DNA of 64,000 bases from Vreelandella arcis (GTDB lineage: Bacteria; Pseudomonadota; Gammaproteobacteria; Pseudomonadales; Halomonadaceae), in the NCBI RefSeq assembly GCF_900103865.1, contig NZ_FNII01000017.1:1-64000 (forward strand). The letters run 5' to 3'. Below are positions 24,248 through 34,683 of the stretch, piece by piece (the stretch's first letter is position 1; every line of letters begins with the position of its first letter). Under the pieces are notes generated by a model that was not told where the DNA came from, did not search any database, and worked only from the letters and a program-made list of their open reading frames with translations. Both the position numbers and the translations under genes were made by a program.

Positions 24248-24811
24248 TTAGAGGCTTGCCTCGAAGCCCGCTTCGATCAACGCGCATTGCAGCATGGCCT
24301 GGGCCATATATTTTTTGACCATGCGTTCGGACACCCCCAGTTCCTCAGCAATCTGCCAATAGGGTTTGCCGTGTAGTTGGGAGGCCAAAAAGGCGCTAGC
24401 GACTTTTTCGGGCAACCGCGCCAGCATACGGTCGATTTCACACAGCGTCTCGATGACGATCTGCTGGTGTTCGGCGGAGGGTAAATGCGCCTCAGCGCTG
24501 GCCGCCAGGGCTTGCTGCCAGGCGCGCTCGATATCCTGGCGGCGCCAATGATCCACGCACAGCCCTTTGGCCATACGGCTGAGATAGGCTCTCGCCCCGT
24601 CGAAACTATCCAGATGGCGAGGCGTTTTCAGCAACCGCACAAACGCATCCTGCGCCAGATCCGCCGCCGACTCGCTGCACCCCAACCGTTGGCTGAGCAA
24701 CTGCTGCAGCCAGGGTTGGTGGTGGTGATACAGCTTGCCAAGCGAGTCTCGGCAGCCGGTATGGTACGCCGTGGGATCAGTTGATTGTATTGCCACCGTA
24801 TCGTTACGCAT
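24248..24811 (-). CDS. FecI-type ECF sigma factor 2
   Basis: A 187-residue iron-starvation ECF sigma factor. Region 2 shows ESAADLAQDAFVRLLKTPRHL and YLSRMAKGLCVDHWRRQDIE. Region 4 shows LPEKVASAFLASQLHGKPYWQIAEELGVSERMVKKYMAQAML. Its ATG overlaps the stop codon of the upstream yojI-like gene by one base (TAATG), so unlike most fecI genes it does not appear to have its own promoter. It would be made whenever fhuB, fhuF and yojI are expressed. The likely target is the receptor 2 promoter. Confidence 0.88.
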   Translation of the reverse strand: MRNDTVAIQSTDPTAYHTGCRDSLGKLYHHHQPWLQQLLSQRLGCSESAADLAQDAFVRLLKTPRHLDSFDGARAYLSRMAKGLCVDHWRRQDIERAWQQALAASAEAHLPSAEHQQIVIETLCEIDRMLARLPEKVASAFLASQLHGKPYWQIAEELGVSERMVKKYMAQAMLQCALIEAGFEASL

Positions 24812-26469
24812 TACTCAGTCACCCGAGCCACCGCATCGCGGCTGGCGGCTTCTCGCTGTTCGCCGGTGAGTTCTACCAACTGCCCGTGGCGCATTTCCAG
24901 CAAGCGGTCGGCCTGGTCGAAGTAGTGGTCGTCGTGGCTAATCACCACCAGCGTCTTGCCCAGTGCTCGCAACTGCGGCAAGAGCTCACGGTAAAAGACC
25001 CGGCGGAACTGCGGGTCTTGGTCGGCGGCCCATTCGTCCAACAGCAATAGATCGCGCTGTTCAGCGACCGCCAGCAGCATCGCCAGGCGCTTGCGCTGGC
25101 CCTGGGAGAGGTTGGTGTTGGTGATGCGGTCGCCGTCGAAGTCGAGCTTGCTGTGCATGCCCAGTGCGGCAAGCCACTCCTCTACCAAAGCTGGGTCGGG
25201 TGACTCGCCGGCGGGGCCCATTAACCGGTCAAACAAATGCAGGTCGGTGTAAATGGCTGAAAAGTGTTGGCGATAGCGTGTCCAGTCTTCCTCCTGCAGC
25301 GGCCTGCCATCGACTCGAACACATCCACTTTGGGGCTGGTAGAGTCCGGTTAGCAGCCTCGCCAAGGTCGATTTGCCACTGCCGTTTCCGCCGATCAGAA
25401 ACACCACCTCGCCACGCTTCAAGGTCAGGTCGATAGGTCCGATAGCAAAACCCTCCCGAGACTCCTCATCCGGGTATCGATAGCTGACCTGCTCCAGGGT
25501 TAGTTCCTGCCAGTCATGGCGCAGCGCAGAGTGGCCGAACGCCTCGCGGTGCTCGGCCAGGTCTAAACTGCTGATTTTTTCAAACGCCACTCGGGCGTTA
25601 ATCAAGGTCGGAAAGGCGCCAATGGCCTGCATCAACGGCGCACGCAGAAACAGCAGCGTGAGTGAAAAAGTAGTGGCTACCTGCACCGATGCCCAACCCA
25701 GGCCGTTGGCCAAAAAGAACGCCACACCAATAGCGCCCAGCATCATGATGTTGAACCAGTTCACCGCGCTGAGATGGTAGGTATCGCCAAGAATAAAATG
25801 GCGTCGGCAATCTAGCGCATCAGGGGTGTAGACATCGCGATACAGCCACTCGGCACGGTCACGGTTGAGCGCCAGCTCTTTGCGCCCCTCGATCACCGAC
25901 TGGTAATCCGCGTAGAGACGATCCTGTATTTCGCGTAGTTTGGCCATATGCCCATAGACCCGGGCCACCAAACGCATGCCAATCAACACCGTCACGATCA
26001 CCCAGAGCGCGGTGACGCCCAGCATGGCAGGCGAAAGCCACGCCAGGTAAAGCGTGGCGCCTACCGTCAGCACCCCGCCCTGCACCAGTTCCGGCAAGCG
26101 TATAAAAGCAACGGTCACTGAACTCACGTCGGAGGAGAGACTCGCCAGCAGTCGCGCACTGCCAATCTGCTCGGCGCGTTCAATATCGGTATCTAGAATT
26201 CGCTTGATCAACTGCCCCCGCAGCCGATAGACGAAATGGTGACCCAGCGTGGTCAGCGCCAATTGTGATGTCAGGGTAATGACCAGTAGCAGCGCTATCA
26301 GCCCTAGGAACTCGGGCAGGATGCGCCAGGGGTCAGTGAAGGTGCCCAGCAGCCGCTGATTGATAAAGGCGATGACACCGACACCCAGGCCAGCGCTTGC
26401 CAAACTGAGCAGTACCACGGCCACAAACGGCCAGCGATAATCACGCCATACAATCCTCATCAGCTCCAT
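24811..26469 (-). CDS. YojI-type cyclic-peptide ABC exporter 1
   Basis: A 552-residue half-transporter: a six-helix membrane domain followed by an ATPase with Walker [17 protein letters not shown], signature LSQGQRKR and Walker [14 protein letters not shown], then the switch His in VISHDDHYF. The whole length follows E. coli YojI (microcin J25 exporter) and PvdE-type siderophore-peptide exporters; SALEL-like features such as [17 protein letters not shown] are kept. Siderophore or peptide efflux is the likely role, but no nonribosomal peptide synthetase is present here. AGGAGG precedes the ATG at 26469. It lies between fhuF and fecI 2. A paralogue starts at 45463. Confidence 0.87.
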   Translation of the reverse strand: MELMRIVWRDYRWPFVAVVLLSLASAGLGVGVIAFINQRLLGTFTDPWRILPEFLGLIALLLVITLTSQLALTTLGHHFVYRLRGQLIKRILDTDIERAEQIGSARLLASLSSDVSSVTVAFIRLPELVQGGVLTVGATLYLAWLSPAMLGVTALWVIVTVLIGMRLVARVYGHMAKLREIQDRLYADYQSVIEGRKELALNRDRAEWLYRDVYTPDALDCRRHFILGDTYHLSAVNWFNIMMLGAIGVAFFLANGLGWASVQVATTFSLTLLFLRAPLMQAIGAFPTLINARVAFEKISSLDLAEHREAFGHSALRHDWQELTLEQVSYRYPDEESREGFAIGPIDLTLKRGEVVFLIGGNGSGKSTLARLLTGLYQPQSGCVRVDGRPLQEEDWTRYRQHFSAIYTDLHLFDRLMGPAGESPDPALVEEWLAALGMHSKLDFDGDRITNTNLSQGQRKRLAMLLAVAEQRDLLLLDEWAADQDPQFRRVFYRELLPQLRALGKTLVVISHDDHYFDQADRLLEMRHGQLVELTGEQREAASRDAVARVTE

Positions 26470-26488
26470 GAGCAAGGCCTCCTGGCGG

Positions 26489-27277
26489 TTATTTGCGTCG
26501 GCGCTTGGCCGGTCGATTTTCGGGTTTCAACGGGCAGCCGCCGCACAGCGGCTCGCCGGGTAGCCGGTACCTAATACAGCATAACCGCCTCACCCGGGTC
26601 GGCTTATCACCGCCCAGTTCCAGATAACGCACCGGCTGATAGAGTGGATTACGACGCCCATCGGGGAGCGTCTTGGTGGCGAGATAATCCAGCAGCGGCT
26701 CACCCGCCCCAGCAAACTCCGGGTGCTGCGAGCAGGCTTTCCCCACGAACTCCACGTATTGACCGAGATTGTTCCAGAACACCTTGGCAGAAAGCCCGGA
26801 GACCGCGACCAGAGCTTCAATAAGCGGTGCACAGTGGTCGTCAAATAGCGTGCTAAAGCGCGCAGGGGGTTCAGCGTTAAGCTTCACGCCACCGTGGGGC
26901 AGCCAGATACGCGTGGTCTGGCCTTTATCACCAAGCGCCAACCGAAGTTCATTTATGCCGATCGGCAACGCGTAGCCGAGGAGCAGGTTGGCCACCAGGG
27001 AGGGAATTGCAACATTGCTGAAATGATATTTCGACCATACCGAGGCAGCGGCCAGGTAGTCGGCATCGTCACCGTGGCTGCGGCCATAGCACGCCAGCTG
27101 CTCGCTTAAGAAGTCTCGATCCAGCAGCGCAGAGGCGGCTAGCGTCGGTTCATCTGGCTGACCAAACGCAGGGGCCTTCAATTTATCCAACGGCGGTTGG
27201 CGGTACAGCGCCAACAACGCCTCCGCTGGCTCCACCGCTGCACAAAGCCCTCCCGGTTTGGTCGCCACGTTACTCAT
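26489..27277 (-). CDS. fhuF: FhuF-type siderophore-iron reductase
   Basis: A 262-residue cytoplasmic [2Fe-2S] protein of the FhuF family, which reduces ferric hydroxamate siderophores after uptake to free Fe(II). The diagnostic C-terminal cluster motif is present: CC-x10-C-x2-C in [19 protein letters not shown]. The ATG overlaps the fhuB stop codon in ATGA, and the preceding open frame is just fhuB sequence. It is followed after 19 bases by the YojI-like exporter. The pairing with FhuB supports hydroxamate-type ligands for this island. Confidence 0.88.
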   Translation of the reverse strand: MSNVATKPGGLCAAVEPAEALLALYRQPPLDKLKAPAFGQPDEPTLAASALLDRDFLSEQLACYGRSHGDDADYLAAASVWSKYHFSNVAIPSLVANLLLGYALPIGINELRLALGDKGQTTRIWLPHGGVKLNAEPPARFSTLFDDHCAPLIEALVAVSGLSAKVFWNNLGQYVEFVGKACSQHPEFAGAGEPLLDYLATKTLPDGRRNPLYQPVRYLELGGDKPTRVRRLCCIRYRLPGEPLCGGCPLKPENRPAKRRRK

Positions 27278-29274
27278 AGCCGCCGCAGCCCCCACATAAA
27301 GTAAGCCCCGCCGATCAAGGAGGCGACCAAGCCAGCGGGCATCTCGTAGGGGAAAATCATCTGACGACCCACCCAGTCCGCCAGCACCATCAATAGCATG
27401 CCGATCAACGCAGCACCCAGCAGGTGCTGCCCCGCCCGAGAGAAGCCCACCAGGCGCGCCATATGCGGCGCCAACAAGCCAATAAACGAAAGCGGCCCCA
27501 CCACTAGAGTGGCGCAGGCGGTTAGCAGCGCCACCAGTAGCAGCAACGCCAAACGGGCACGGTTGAGGGTTACCCCAAGCGCCTTGGCCGTCGGCGCGCC
27601 TAAGGGCAAGATATCCAACCAGCGGGTGAAGGGTAGCGTGATCAGCGCCAACACTGCGGCAATACCGCCGACGACAACGGCATTGGTGACATCCACGTAA
27701 TAGGTAGAGCCTGCCAGCCAGGCAATCACCTGCTGGCCACGCGGATCTCCACCTGCCAGCATTACGCTGCGCACCGCATCAAATAACGCACTGACCGCCA
27801 CCCCGGTGAGCAGCAAGCGCTCGGGGAGATAACCGCTCTTGCGGTTGATACCTACCAACACCAGCAGTGTTGCGAAAGCCCCCAGGGTACCCACGCCAAT
27901 CAGCATCATATTGGTGGGCGCAGGCAGCAGGAAAATCCCCAGAATCAGCGCAATGGCACAGCCGCCACTGATACCCAAGACTTCAGGGCTGGCCATGGGG
28001 TTGGCGGAAAGGCGCTGGAGAATCGTCCCCGCAATCGCCAGCATTAACCCACTGGCTGCCGCCGCCATCACTCGAGGCAGACGCCACTGCATCACGTCCC
28101 AGTTATTGGGCGCCAGCCAATACCAGCCGTCTACACCCTGGCCAAACAGCAAGCCGAGAACCGTTGCCCCCAGTAGCGCAAGGATTAAACCAGTGGCTAA
28201 ACGTGACGGCGCAGGGTGGCGATGCGCGAAAACACCGGCCCCTTTTGGCGGCTGGTCGCCCTGCAGTTTCAGGCGCGGAATCAGCCACATTAACAGCGGT
28301 GCCCCCAGGGCACCGGTAATTGCCCCGGTAGGAATAAAGGCCGCCGCCATACCTGAGAACTGCTGCAGCAACAGATCCGTGGTGGTCAGCAGCACCGCCC
28401 CCAATAGCGTCGACCAGATTAGCCGTGGCCCTAAGCGGCGCGCACCGGCCATACGTACAATATTGGGCGCTGCCAAGCCGATAAACCCGATGATGCCTAC
28501 CACGCTGACAATGCTGCCGGTAATAAACACCGCCAGCCCCATCCCCGCAAAGCGTAAATAGGCTAGCGAGACTCCCAGGCTCTTGGCACTGGCATCGTCC
28601 AACTCCAGCACCGCCAAGGGGCGCAGCAAAAACCACGCGGCCACGCAGCTAATCGCCAGCCGAGGCCAGAGAATTGCAACGCCGTCCCAACCGTTTTGCG
28701 CCAGCGACCCTGCCCCCCAGATCAACAGCCCCGAGAGCGCTTCATGGTTGAACAGCAGCAGCGCGGTAGAGAGCGCTCCCAGATACAGATTGACCACCAG
28801 GCCTGCAAGCACCACCACGATCGGCGCCAGCCCGCGCCGCCAGGAGAGCAGGAAAACCAGCCCCACTGCCAGCGCGCCGCCCAACAAGGCAACCCATTCT
28901 CGCCCGACGACAAGCAGTCCCGGCGCCAGCAAGGTGGCAGTCATCAGCGCCAGGTTAGCGCCCGATGCCACCCCTAGGGTGGTGGGCGAGGCCAACGGGT
29001 TGCGCAGCACCTGCTGCATGAGCACGCCTGCCAACCCCAGGCCGCCCCCGGCGAGCAGGGCGATAGAGAGGCGCGGCCACCAAGCGTAGTAAAGCAGCAG
29101 CTCGTCCACATTCTCAAAAGAGGGGGCCACTAATGCCTGCAGGCCCAGCGCGAAACCGCCTTGGCCCTCTAGGCCGACCCAAAACAGCACCACCATGGGC
29201 AGGCTAAGCAACAAGCAGGCTTTAGCGGGCGACATCCCCCCCATTCGCTGGGCGAATTGCGCGGCGCCTAGCAT
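27274..29274 (-). CDS. fhuB: Ferric hydroxamate ABC permease, fused (FhuB)
   Basis: A 666-residue inner-membrane permease made of two fused FecCD-type halves, the layout and length of E. coli FhuB. Both halves keep the paired signatures, for example [19 protein letters not shown] / [19 protein letters not shown] and [12 protein letters not shown] / [12 protein letters not shown], the latter being the loop that contacts FhuC. It is the only iron-siderophore permease in the window, while four binding proteins and five receptors are present. The ATG at 29274 has AAGAGG upstream; 24 further codons are open beyond it. It heads the seven-gene run to binding protein 2, behind a Fur box. Confidence 0.92.
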   Translation of the reverse strand: MLGAAQFAQRMGGMSPAKACLLLSLPMVVLFWVGLEGQGGFALGLQALVAPSFENVDELLLYYAWWPRLSIALLAGGGLGLAGVLMQQVLRNPLASPTTLGVASGANLALMTATLLAPGLLVVGREWVALLGGALAVGLVFLLSWRRGLAPIVVVLAGLVVNLYLGALSTALLLFNHEALSGLLIWGAGSLAQNGWDGVAILWPRLAISCVAAWFLLRPLAVLELDDASAKSLGVSLAYLRFAGMGLAVFITGSIVSVVGIIGFIGLAAPNIVRMAGARRLGPRLIWSTLLGAVLLTTTDLLLQQFSGMAAAFIPTGAITGALGAPLLMWLIPRLKLQGDQPPKGAGVFAHRHPAPSRLATGLILALLGATVLGLLFGQGVDGWYWLAPNNWDVMQWRLPRVMAAAASGLMLAIAGTILQRLSANPMASPEVLGISGGCAIALILGIFLLPAPTNMMLIGVGTLGAFATLLVLVGINRKSGYLPERLLLTGVAVSALFDAVRSVMLAGGDPRGQQVIAWLAGSTYYVDVTNAVVVGGIAAVLALITLPFTRWLDILPLGAPTAKALGVTLNRARLALLLLVALLTACATLVVGPLSFIGLLAPHMARLVGFSRAGQHLLGAALIGMLLMVLADWVGRQMIFPYEMPAGLVASLIGGAYFMWGLRRL

Positions 29275-29389
29275 AGTGAACAACCTCTTATTACAGCTGA
29301 GCAAATCGCCACGCGGGGCATGATAGGCAACAGAGTCATTTTCCAAGCCTTAATATTTCGGGGGAGTTAGTGATTAAATCATTAACAAC

Positions 29390-29413
29390 GATTCTAAATG
29401 ATAATAATTAGCA
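29390..29413. promoter_or_regulatory. Fur box between fhuB and the SIP gene
   Basis: AAATGATAATAATTAGCA (29396-29413) matches the Fur consensus in a divergent intergenic space and could control both genes. The 25 bases from 29396 are nearly repeated before fhuC at 39721. Confidence 0.82.
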
Positions 29414-29450
29414 CTACAATTGACGACTTTAATCAAGGGAGGAAGGCACA

Positions 29451-30392
29451 ATGGCAGCCAAGCAGCGCTACCGGCTTTTTGGTATCACCCTCGCTCGGCG
29501 CACCCAAGTCAGCGCCTCGTTAGTCAGGTTCACCTTTACTGGCCCTGACGTCAGCCAAATGGCGACCTACGCACCTGATCAACGCGTCAAATTGTTCTTT
29601 CCCGAAGGCGGTGGCAATCTCGACCCGCTGTTCGAGATTGCCAAGCTGGAAGAACACGATTGGTACAGCGCCTACCGTGCCCTTCCAGATGCCCAGCGCC
29701 CCTCTGCACGCACTTACACCATCCGCGCCCTACGACCGGAGCAGGCTGAGGTAGACGTAGAATTTGTCCTCCATGGCGACAATGGCCCTGCATCGCGTTG
29801 GGCAATGCACGCCCGCCCAGGTGACCTCCTTGCCATGACAGCCCCCGCCGCTAATGCGGAAGGCCCCAAACAAGGCTACGAGTGGAAACCGCCCCAGGGC
29901 GTGCGCCGTATTTTGATCATCGCCGACGAAACCGCCCTCCCCGCTGCCGCCGGTATTCTGGAAACCCTCGATGACCTGCCGCTCAGACCCAAGGTCGAAG
30001 CGCTACTCGAAGTGCCTCGCCGCGACGATGTTCAGCCGCTGCCACAGGCCGCCAAACTGCACTGGCTGGCCCGCAATGCCGAGCCCGGCTGCCAACACGG
30101 CGAGCTGCTGATGCGAGCGCTGCGCGATATCGATTTGCAGCAAGAGATTGTCGCGCTAGGGGGTAACCCTTTAACCGCGACCAAGGGCAGCGAGGATGGA
30201 AGTGGCGAGGACGAAAACGCCCCACTCTGGGAGCCCGCCACCCTGGACGATAGCGCACCCTTCTACGCCTGGATCGCCGCTGAAACCAAAGTCGCCATGA
30301 AGCTGCGTCGCTATTTGGTCAACGAGTGCGGGCTACCCAAGCAGTACGTTACCAGCATGGGCTACTGGCGCCTGGGCAAGGAAAATGGTTAG
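29451..30392 (+). CDS. Siderophore-interacting protein, NAD(P)H ferric-siderophore reductase
   Basis: A 313-residue member of the SIP (ViuB/FAD_binding_9) family: cytoplasmic flavoproteins that use NAD(P)H to reduce ferric siderophores. The FAD motif appears as RTYTIR (RxYT), followed by FVLHGDNGPASRWAM. The C-terminal half has RRILIIADETALPAA and ends with the family tail YVTSMGYWRLG. It has an acidic, low-complexity insert (GSEDGSGEDENAPLWEP) before the last helix. GGGAGG lies before the ATG. It is divergent from fhuB, with a Fur box between. With FhuF next door, two different reductase types serve one uptake system. Confidence 0.9.
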   Translation: MAAKQRYRLFGITLARRTQVSASLVRFTFTGPDVSQMATYAPDQRVKLFFPEGGGNLDPLFEIAKLEEHDWYSAYRALPDAQRPSARTYTIRALRPEQAEVDVEFVLHGDNGPASRWAMHARPGDLLAMTAPAANAEGPKQGYEWKPPQGVRRILIIADETALPAAAGILETLDDLPLRPKVEALLEVPRRDDVQPLPQAAKLHWLARNAEPGCQHGELLMRALRDIDLQQEIVALGGNPLTATKGSEDGSGEDENAPLWEPATLDDSAPFYAWIAAETKVAMKLRRYLVNECGLPKQYVTSMGYWRLGKENG

Positions 30393-30458
30393 AAGCCATG
30401 CACTAACCACAACAGTAGCAATGACACCGCGCCGCTAATGATCAGCTAAGGCCAGCGC

Positions 30459-31019
30459 CTATAACATCTGTGGCAGGAACCCGTCGCGCCGGTCGATGAT
30501 CTCGCCGGCCACCATGAAGACACCATCGCCGGTGTAGTGAAGGCTCTGTGGGTAGGTGGGCGACACCGCTGCCCGGGCCGACACAACCTCCCAGATGAAG
30601 AAGTTGTAGCGCTCTACCAGAGAATCGTCGAATAGCCGACATTCAAAGTGCGCGTGACACTCCCCAATCAGAGGGGCGCTCACTCGTTCCGCCGCCTGTG
30701 CGGTAAGCCCAAAGCGTTCGAACTTGTCGACCTCGGCGCCGCTGCTATTGCCAACACCCACCACCTGATCAGTCAGGGCCGTCGTCGGCAGGTTAATAAT
30801 GCACTCGCCGCTGCGCCGGATCATTTCAAAGCTGTGGTTGCCAGCTGAGATGATGCAGCCGACCAGCGACGGCGAGAATGCCATCACCGTGTGCCAGCCC
30901 ATGGTCATGATATTGCGCTGACCCTCCCAGGCTGACGAGACAAGCACTATGGGCCCCGGCTCCAGATAACGACGCACCTTCTCCAGCGGTACGGGAACTT
31001 TCTCGACATGCTCGCTCAT
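30459..31019 (-). CDS. Flavin reductase family protein (flavoredoxin-like)
   Basis: A 186-residue FMN-binding split-barrel protein of the flavin-reductase/flavoredoxin family. Features are the N-terminal GPIVLVSSAWEGQRNIMTMGW, the phosphate-contacting IISAGNHSFEMIRRSGECIINLPT and the C-terminal HYTGDGVFMVAGEIIDRR. It could supply reduced flavin for iron release from siderophores, or have an unrelated role. It is convergent with the SIP gene (66 bases between stops) and divergent from receptor 3. AAAGGT lies about 11 bases before the ATG, a rather long spacing. Confidence 0.8.
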   Translation of the reverse strand: MSEHVEKVPVPLEKVRRYLEPGPIVLVSSAWEGQRNIMTMGWHTVMAFSPSLVGCIISAGNHSFEMIRRSGECIINLPTTALTDQVVGVGNSSGAEVDKFERFGLTAQAAERVSAPLIGECHAHFECRLFDDSLVERYNFFIWEVVSARAAVSPTYPQSLHYTGDGVFMVAGEIIDRRDGFLPQML

Positions 31020-31130
31020 GACTATTCATACCTTTCAGCAGGTTATCAACACTACGCAAGCAGTATAGCAGTCAGGAGGAAGGGCAGAATTCGACCGACC
31101 TCGATATTGACATTGCGGAAAAGCTACTCA

Positions 31131-31160
31131 TAATACAAACAATAATAATTAGCATTCAAT
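31131..31160. promoter_or_regulatory. Fur box upstream of receptor 3
   Basis: CAATAATAATTAGCATT in the context TAATACAAACAATAATAATT. The same frame (TAATGCAAACAATAACGATT) precedes receptor 4 at 34617, so the two promoters are related copies. Confidence 0.75.
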
Positions 31161-31196
31161 AAATGATGAGCTAATAGCTATTCAAGGAGAACATTC

Positions 31197-33371
31197 GTGA
31201 ATCACCTCCCTTTCCGCAAGCGGTGGTTAACGGCGGCCATTGCTGTGGCTGCCTGCAGCGCGTCGATATCGGTGTATGCTCAGAACGCTGATCAGCACAC
31301 AGGTAGTGAATCCTCAACTGCGTTACCCACACTGCAAGTCACGGGAAGTCGTATTTATGAAGAGGCCACAGGGCCTGTGCAAGGTATTGCCGCTACTCGT
31401 AGCGCGACAGGCACCAAGACCGACACACCGATTATTGAAACGCCACAGTCCATCTCGGTGATTGGTAGCCAGGAATTCCGTAACTATGGCGCACAGAATG
31501 TTAACGAAGCGCTGGGCTATACCGCTGGGGTGTCGAATGCTTATGGCGGGGGAGGTACCGACACCACCCACGACAGCATGATGATTCGCGGTTTTAGTGT
31601 GTATAACAGTTACCGAGATGGCAGCAAGTATCAGGTCAATGTCTTCGATGGTCAGCAGGAACTCTATGGCCTGGAGCGCCTGGAAGTACTCAAAGGCCCT
31701 TCTTCAATCCTTTATGGCGTGGCGTCCCCTGGCGGTGTGATCAATACCGTCAGCAAGCGCCCTACCAGCGAGCCCTTGCGCGAAGTGAATGTCCAGGCAG
31801 GCAGTTTTGACCGCCGGCAAATATCCGCTGACGTCTCCGATGCCCTCGATAAAGATGGCGAATGGTCATACCGTTTGACGATGCTCCGCCGCGATAGCAA
31901 CACCTTTATTGATCACGTGCCGGATGATCGCACTTACATCGCCCCCGCCCTGAAGTGGCAACCAAACGAAGACACATCGCTGACCCTGCTGAGCGAGTAT
32001 CAGCGCGATCAGTCGACCTACATCTATGGGCTACCGGGTAGCGGCACCATTCTTCCCAACCCCAACGGCGATATTCCCCGAGACCGATTCACTGGCGAGC
32101 CCGGCTTCGATGAATTCGATAACGAGCGTTACTCCCTCGGCTATTTGTTCGAGCATGATTTTTCCGATCGCCTGACACTACGCCACAATCTACGCACCAT
32201 GCACGCTGATCGAGAGCTCGACAACGTCGGTATTGAGCAGACGCCTCAGAGCGCCGATGGGCGCCTCTTTGCCAGGATCGCACATGATCGGCGCGACGCC
32301 TCCAGGGCACTGACCTCCGATACCTCCTTGCAGTACGACTGGGAAGCCGGGGCGACGACGAACACCTCCCTGGTCGGCATCGATTACACTCGCCAAAGGC
32401 ACGAAACCGAACGTTACCAGCATACCGTCGCGCCCTTAGATCTCTTTGACCCGGTTTATGGGCGCGGCGAACTGGGTGAGCGCGTTCCCAATGCCTACTC
32501 CAATGTGAGCCGCAAAGAACAAGTGGGTCTGTATCTTCAGAACCAGATGAAGATTGCCGATAAATGGGTAGTCATGCTTGGTGGGCGTCAAGACTGGACG
32601 GATACCGAAGCTTATCGGTACTTCGATCCCTCCCAAAGACAACAACAGAATGACGATGCTTTCACTGGCCGTATCGGTTTCGTTTACCTAGCCGATAACG
32701 GCCTAGCGCCCTTCGCCAGCTTCAGTCAGTCCTTCGAGGTTGCCAGCGGCACCGACCGCAACGGCAATCAATTTGAGCCCACTCAAGGCGAGCAATACGA
32801 GGCGGGTATCCGCTATCAGCCCGAAGGGTTCGATACCATGCTTACCGCCACCGTTTATGAGTTAACTCAGAAAAACGTGCTGGTCACAGATCCGGTCAAT
32901 ACCAACTTCCAAGCCCAAATGGGCGAGGTGCGTTCTCGCGGCGTTGAGCTAGAGGCCAAAACAGAGCTCGGCCCTAACGCTAACCTGGTCGCCGCCTACG
33001 CTTATACCGACGCGCGTACCACCGAAAGCAGCCCGGCGACTCCCGACAAGGTAGGCGAGCGAACTGGTCAGGCACCTTACAACCAGTTTTCATTATGGGG
33101 TGATTATCGCTTTGGCAATGTTGGTTTACCTGGCCTGAAGCTGGGCGCTGGCCTACGTTACATGGGCTCAACGCTGCCTAATGCTTATCTTGATGGCGAA
33201 GTGCCTAGCTTCACCCTGGTTGACGCCATGGTCAGCTATGAGACGGGCCCATGGTTACTATCCGTCAATGCCACCAACCTGACCGACGAAACCTATATCG
33301 AGTCCTGTACCTACGCGTGTTATTACGGAGAACCTCGCAGCGTGGTCGGTACGGCGTCCTATCAGTGGTGA
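31197..33371 (+). CDS. TonB-dependent siderophore receptor 3
   Basis: A 724-residue outer-membrane receptor without STN domain: signal peptide (KRWLTAAIAVAACSASISVYAQ), TonB box (PTLQVTGS), plug with TPIIETPQSISVIGSQEF, IRGFSVYNSYRDGS and VLKGPSSILYGVASPGGVINTVSKRP, and a barrel ending GTASYQW. Plug and barrel are of the FhuA/FoxA class (ferrioxamine or ferrichrome type). The start is GTG with AAGGAG seven bases before. The binding protein 3 gene follows two bases after its stop, so the pair is a coupled receptor/binding-protein unit. About 60% GC in a sampled row, unlike receptor 4. Confidence 0.9.
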   Translation: MNHLPFRKRWLTAAIAVAACSASISVYAQNADQHTGSESSTALPTLQVTGSRIYEEATGPVQGIAATRSATGTKTDTPIIETPQSISVIGSQEFRNYGAQNVNEALGYTAGVSNAYGGGGTDTTHDSMMIRGFSVYNSYRDGSKYQVNVFDGQQELYGLERLEVLKGPSSILYGVASPGGVINTVSKRPTSEPLREVNVQAGSFDRRQISADVSDALDKDGEWSYRLTMLRRDSNTFIDHVPDDRTYIAPALKWQPNEDTSLTLLSEYQRDQSTYIYGLPGSGTILPNPNGDIPRDRFTGEPGFDEFDNERYSLGYLFEHDFSDRLTLRHNLRTMHADRELDNVGIEQTPQSADGRLFARIAHDRRDASRALTSDTSLQYDWEAGATTNTSLVGIDYTRQRHETERYQHTVAPLDLFDPVYGRGELGERVPNAYSNVSRKEQVGLYLQNQMKIADKWVVMLGGRQDWTDTEAYRYFDPSQRQQQNDDAFTGRIGFVYLADNGLAPFASFSQSFEVASGTDRNGNQFEPTQGEQYEAGIRYQPEGFDTMLTATVYELTQKNVLVTDPVNTNFQAQMGEVRSRGVELEAKTELGPNANLVAAYAYTDARTTESSPATPDKVGERTGQAPYNQFSLWGDYRFGNVGLPGLKLGAGLRYMGSTLPNAYLDGEVPSFTLVDAMVSYETGPWLLSVNATNLTDETYIESCTYACYYGEPRSVVGTASYQW

Positions 33372-33373
33372 TC

Positions 33374-34375
33374 ATGGCGCTACTTTATCCGCAAAACACA
33401 GGCATGATCGTGTCAAATCAAAATCGTACTTTTTGTCACTCTGCTATCCATAAAAGCATCGCTTTGCTGGCATCCTTGTTAATCGGTTTATTGGTTAGCA
33501 AGGTTGCGATAGCGACTGATGAAAACAGCGAGGCGCCATTGGCGACATTTGATTTCGCCATCGCCGAGACACTCGACGCGATTGGTCATCCCCCAAGGTT
33601 TCTAGCCGGCCTGGCAGGCTACGAGACCTATTCACGTCAAAAGGGCATTCTCCCGCCTACGATTAACCTCGGATATCGCTTTCTTCCTAACCTTGAGCTT
33701 CTTGCCAGCTCACCGCCAACGCATATTCTGATTTCACCGCCTGCCCATACCAACTTACTCCCACGGCTCAGAAAAATTGCGGATGTTAAGGAATACCCCC
33801 TTTATAAATATGCCGATAGCGATGGTAACCATAACGACTGGCAAACCATCGAGGAATTGACGCGCCAGCTTGGCGATTTAGTCGGGCATCCTGACGCTGC
33901 AGAGCATTATATCGAGCAGTCCCGCCAGCACTTTGCTGGGCTAAAACAAGCGCTGAATGATGTCGACTCACCTATTTTAATGGTGCGTCTGATGGATGAA
34001 CGCCATGCCCGGGTGTATGGCGCAGGCAGTGTGGAAGGCATGATATTGAATCGCCTTGGTCTCGAGAACGCTTGGCAGGGAGAATTAGGCCAATGGGGAA
34101 TGACAACCGTCAGCGCAACGCCTCTGTTTGATATCGATGCGAAACTGGTGTTTCTCGACAGCCCCTACGGCCCGGACGGGGGTGTGAGACAACTCCTCTC
34201 CGACGGCCAGTGGCGACACTTGCCAAACGTGAAACAGGGAAACTATACGATTATTCCCGTCAATTATTGGTCCTGGGGCGGGCTACCTGCCGCCCGGCGT
34301 TTTGCTGATAGCCTTGTCAGCCATCTGACTGAAAGCGATAGCATCGACGGTGCTTCGGCCGATACAAACCAGTGA
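33374..34375 (+). CDS. FhuD-like siderophore-binding protein 3
   Basis: A 333-residue periplasmic iron-siderophore binding protein. The ATG at 33374 is two bases past the receptor 3 stop, so it is probably translated by termination-reinitiation. An upstream extension of the frame overlaps the receptor gene and is discounted. A long N-region leads into the hydrophobic segment SIALLASLLIGLLVSKVAIA, ending at a Sec cleavage site. Family blocks are FDFAIAETLDAIG, YRFLPNLELLAS and ARVYGAGSVEGMILNRLGL. It shares with the other three the closing PAARRFADSLVSHL. It should deliver the ligand of receptor 3 to FhuB. Confidence 0.82.
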   Translation: MALLYPQNTGMIVSNQNRTFCHSAIHKSIALLASLLIGLLVSKVAIATDENSEAPLATFDFAIAETLDAIGHPPRFLAGLAGYETYSRQKGILPPTINLGYRFLPNLELLASSPPTHILISPPAHTNLLPRLRKIADVKEYPLYKYADSDGNHNDWQTIEELTRQLGDLVGHPDAAEHYIEQSRQHFAGLKQALNDVDSPILMVRLMDERHARVYGAGSVEGMILNRLGLENAWQGELGQWGMTTVSATPLFDIDAKLVFLDSPYGPDGGVRQLLSDGQWRHLPNVKQGNYTIIPVNYWSWGGLPAARRFADSLVSHLTESDSIDGASADTNQ

Positions 34376-34612
34376 TCATGCCGAAACGCATTGACGAGTG
34401 ATCACACCTGAGTCAACCCATAATCCTGTTACCGGTTTTTATGCGGATGAGAAAGTAGCCACCAATTAACAGAATACCAAATGGCTCTTCCCAACCTAAG
34501 GAACGGCAAAGCCCCCTGGCTCTGCCTGGTAAACAACATCGTCTCTCTTACACATGACTTTCTCTCCGACTCCCTCCCATTGCCTATATAGCGTTGACAT
34601 GGCAAAGAGACT

Positions 34613-34644
34613 ATTAATAATGCAAACAATAACGATTAATATTT
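34613..34644. promoter_or_regulatory. Fur-box-like site upstream of receptor 4
   Basis: ATTAATAATGCAAACAATAA followed by CGATTAATATT resembles the receptor 3 promoter and the Fur consensus less perfectly. The remaining 308-base gap between binding protein 3 and receptor 4 shows no gene; TTGACA at 34594-34599 followed by TATTAA near 34612 could be the -35 and -10 boxes. Confidence 0.6.
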
Positions 34645-34683
34645 ACATAAAATCAGAATAAACCTCATGCAAGGAGAAAATTC

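Noticed and set aside
27839-28561. 240-codon plus-strand frame opposite fhuB
   Set aside because: Low-complexity Pro/Ile/Ser shadow of the FhuB membrane segments.
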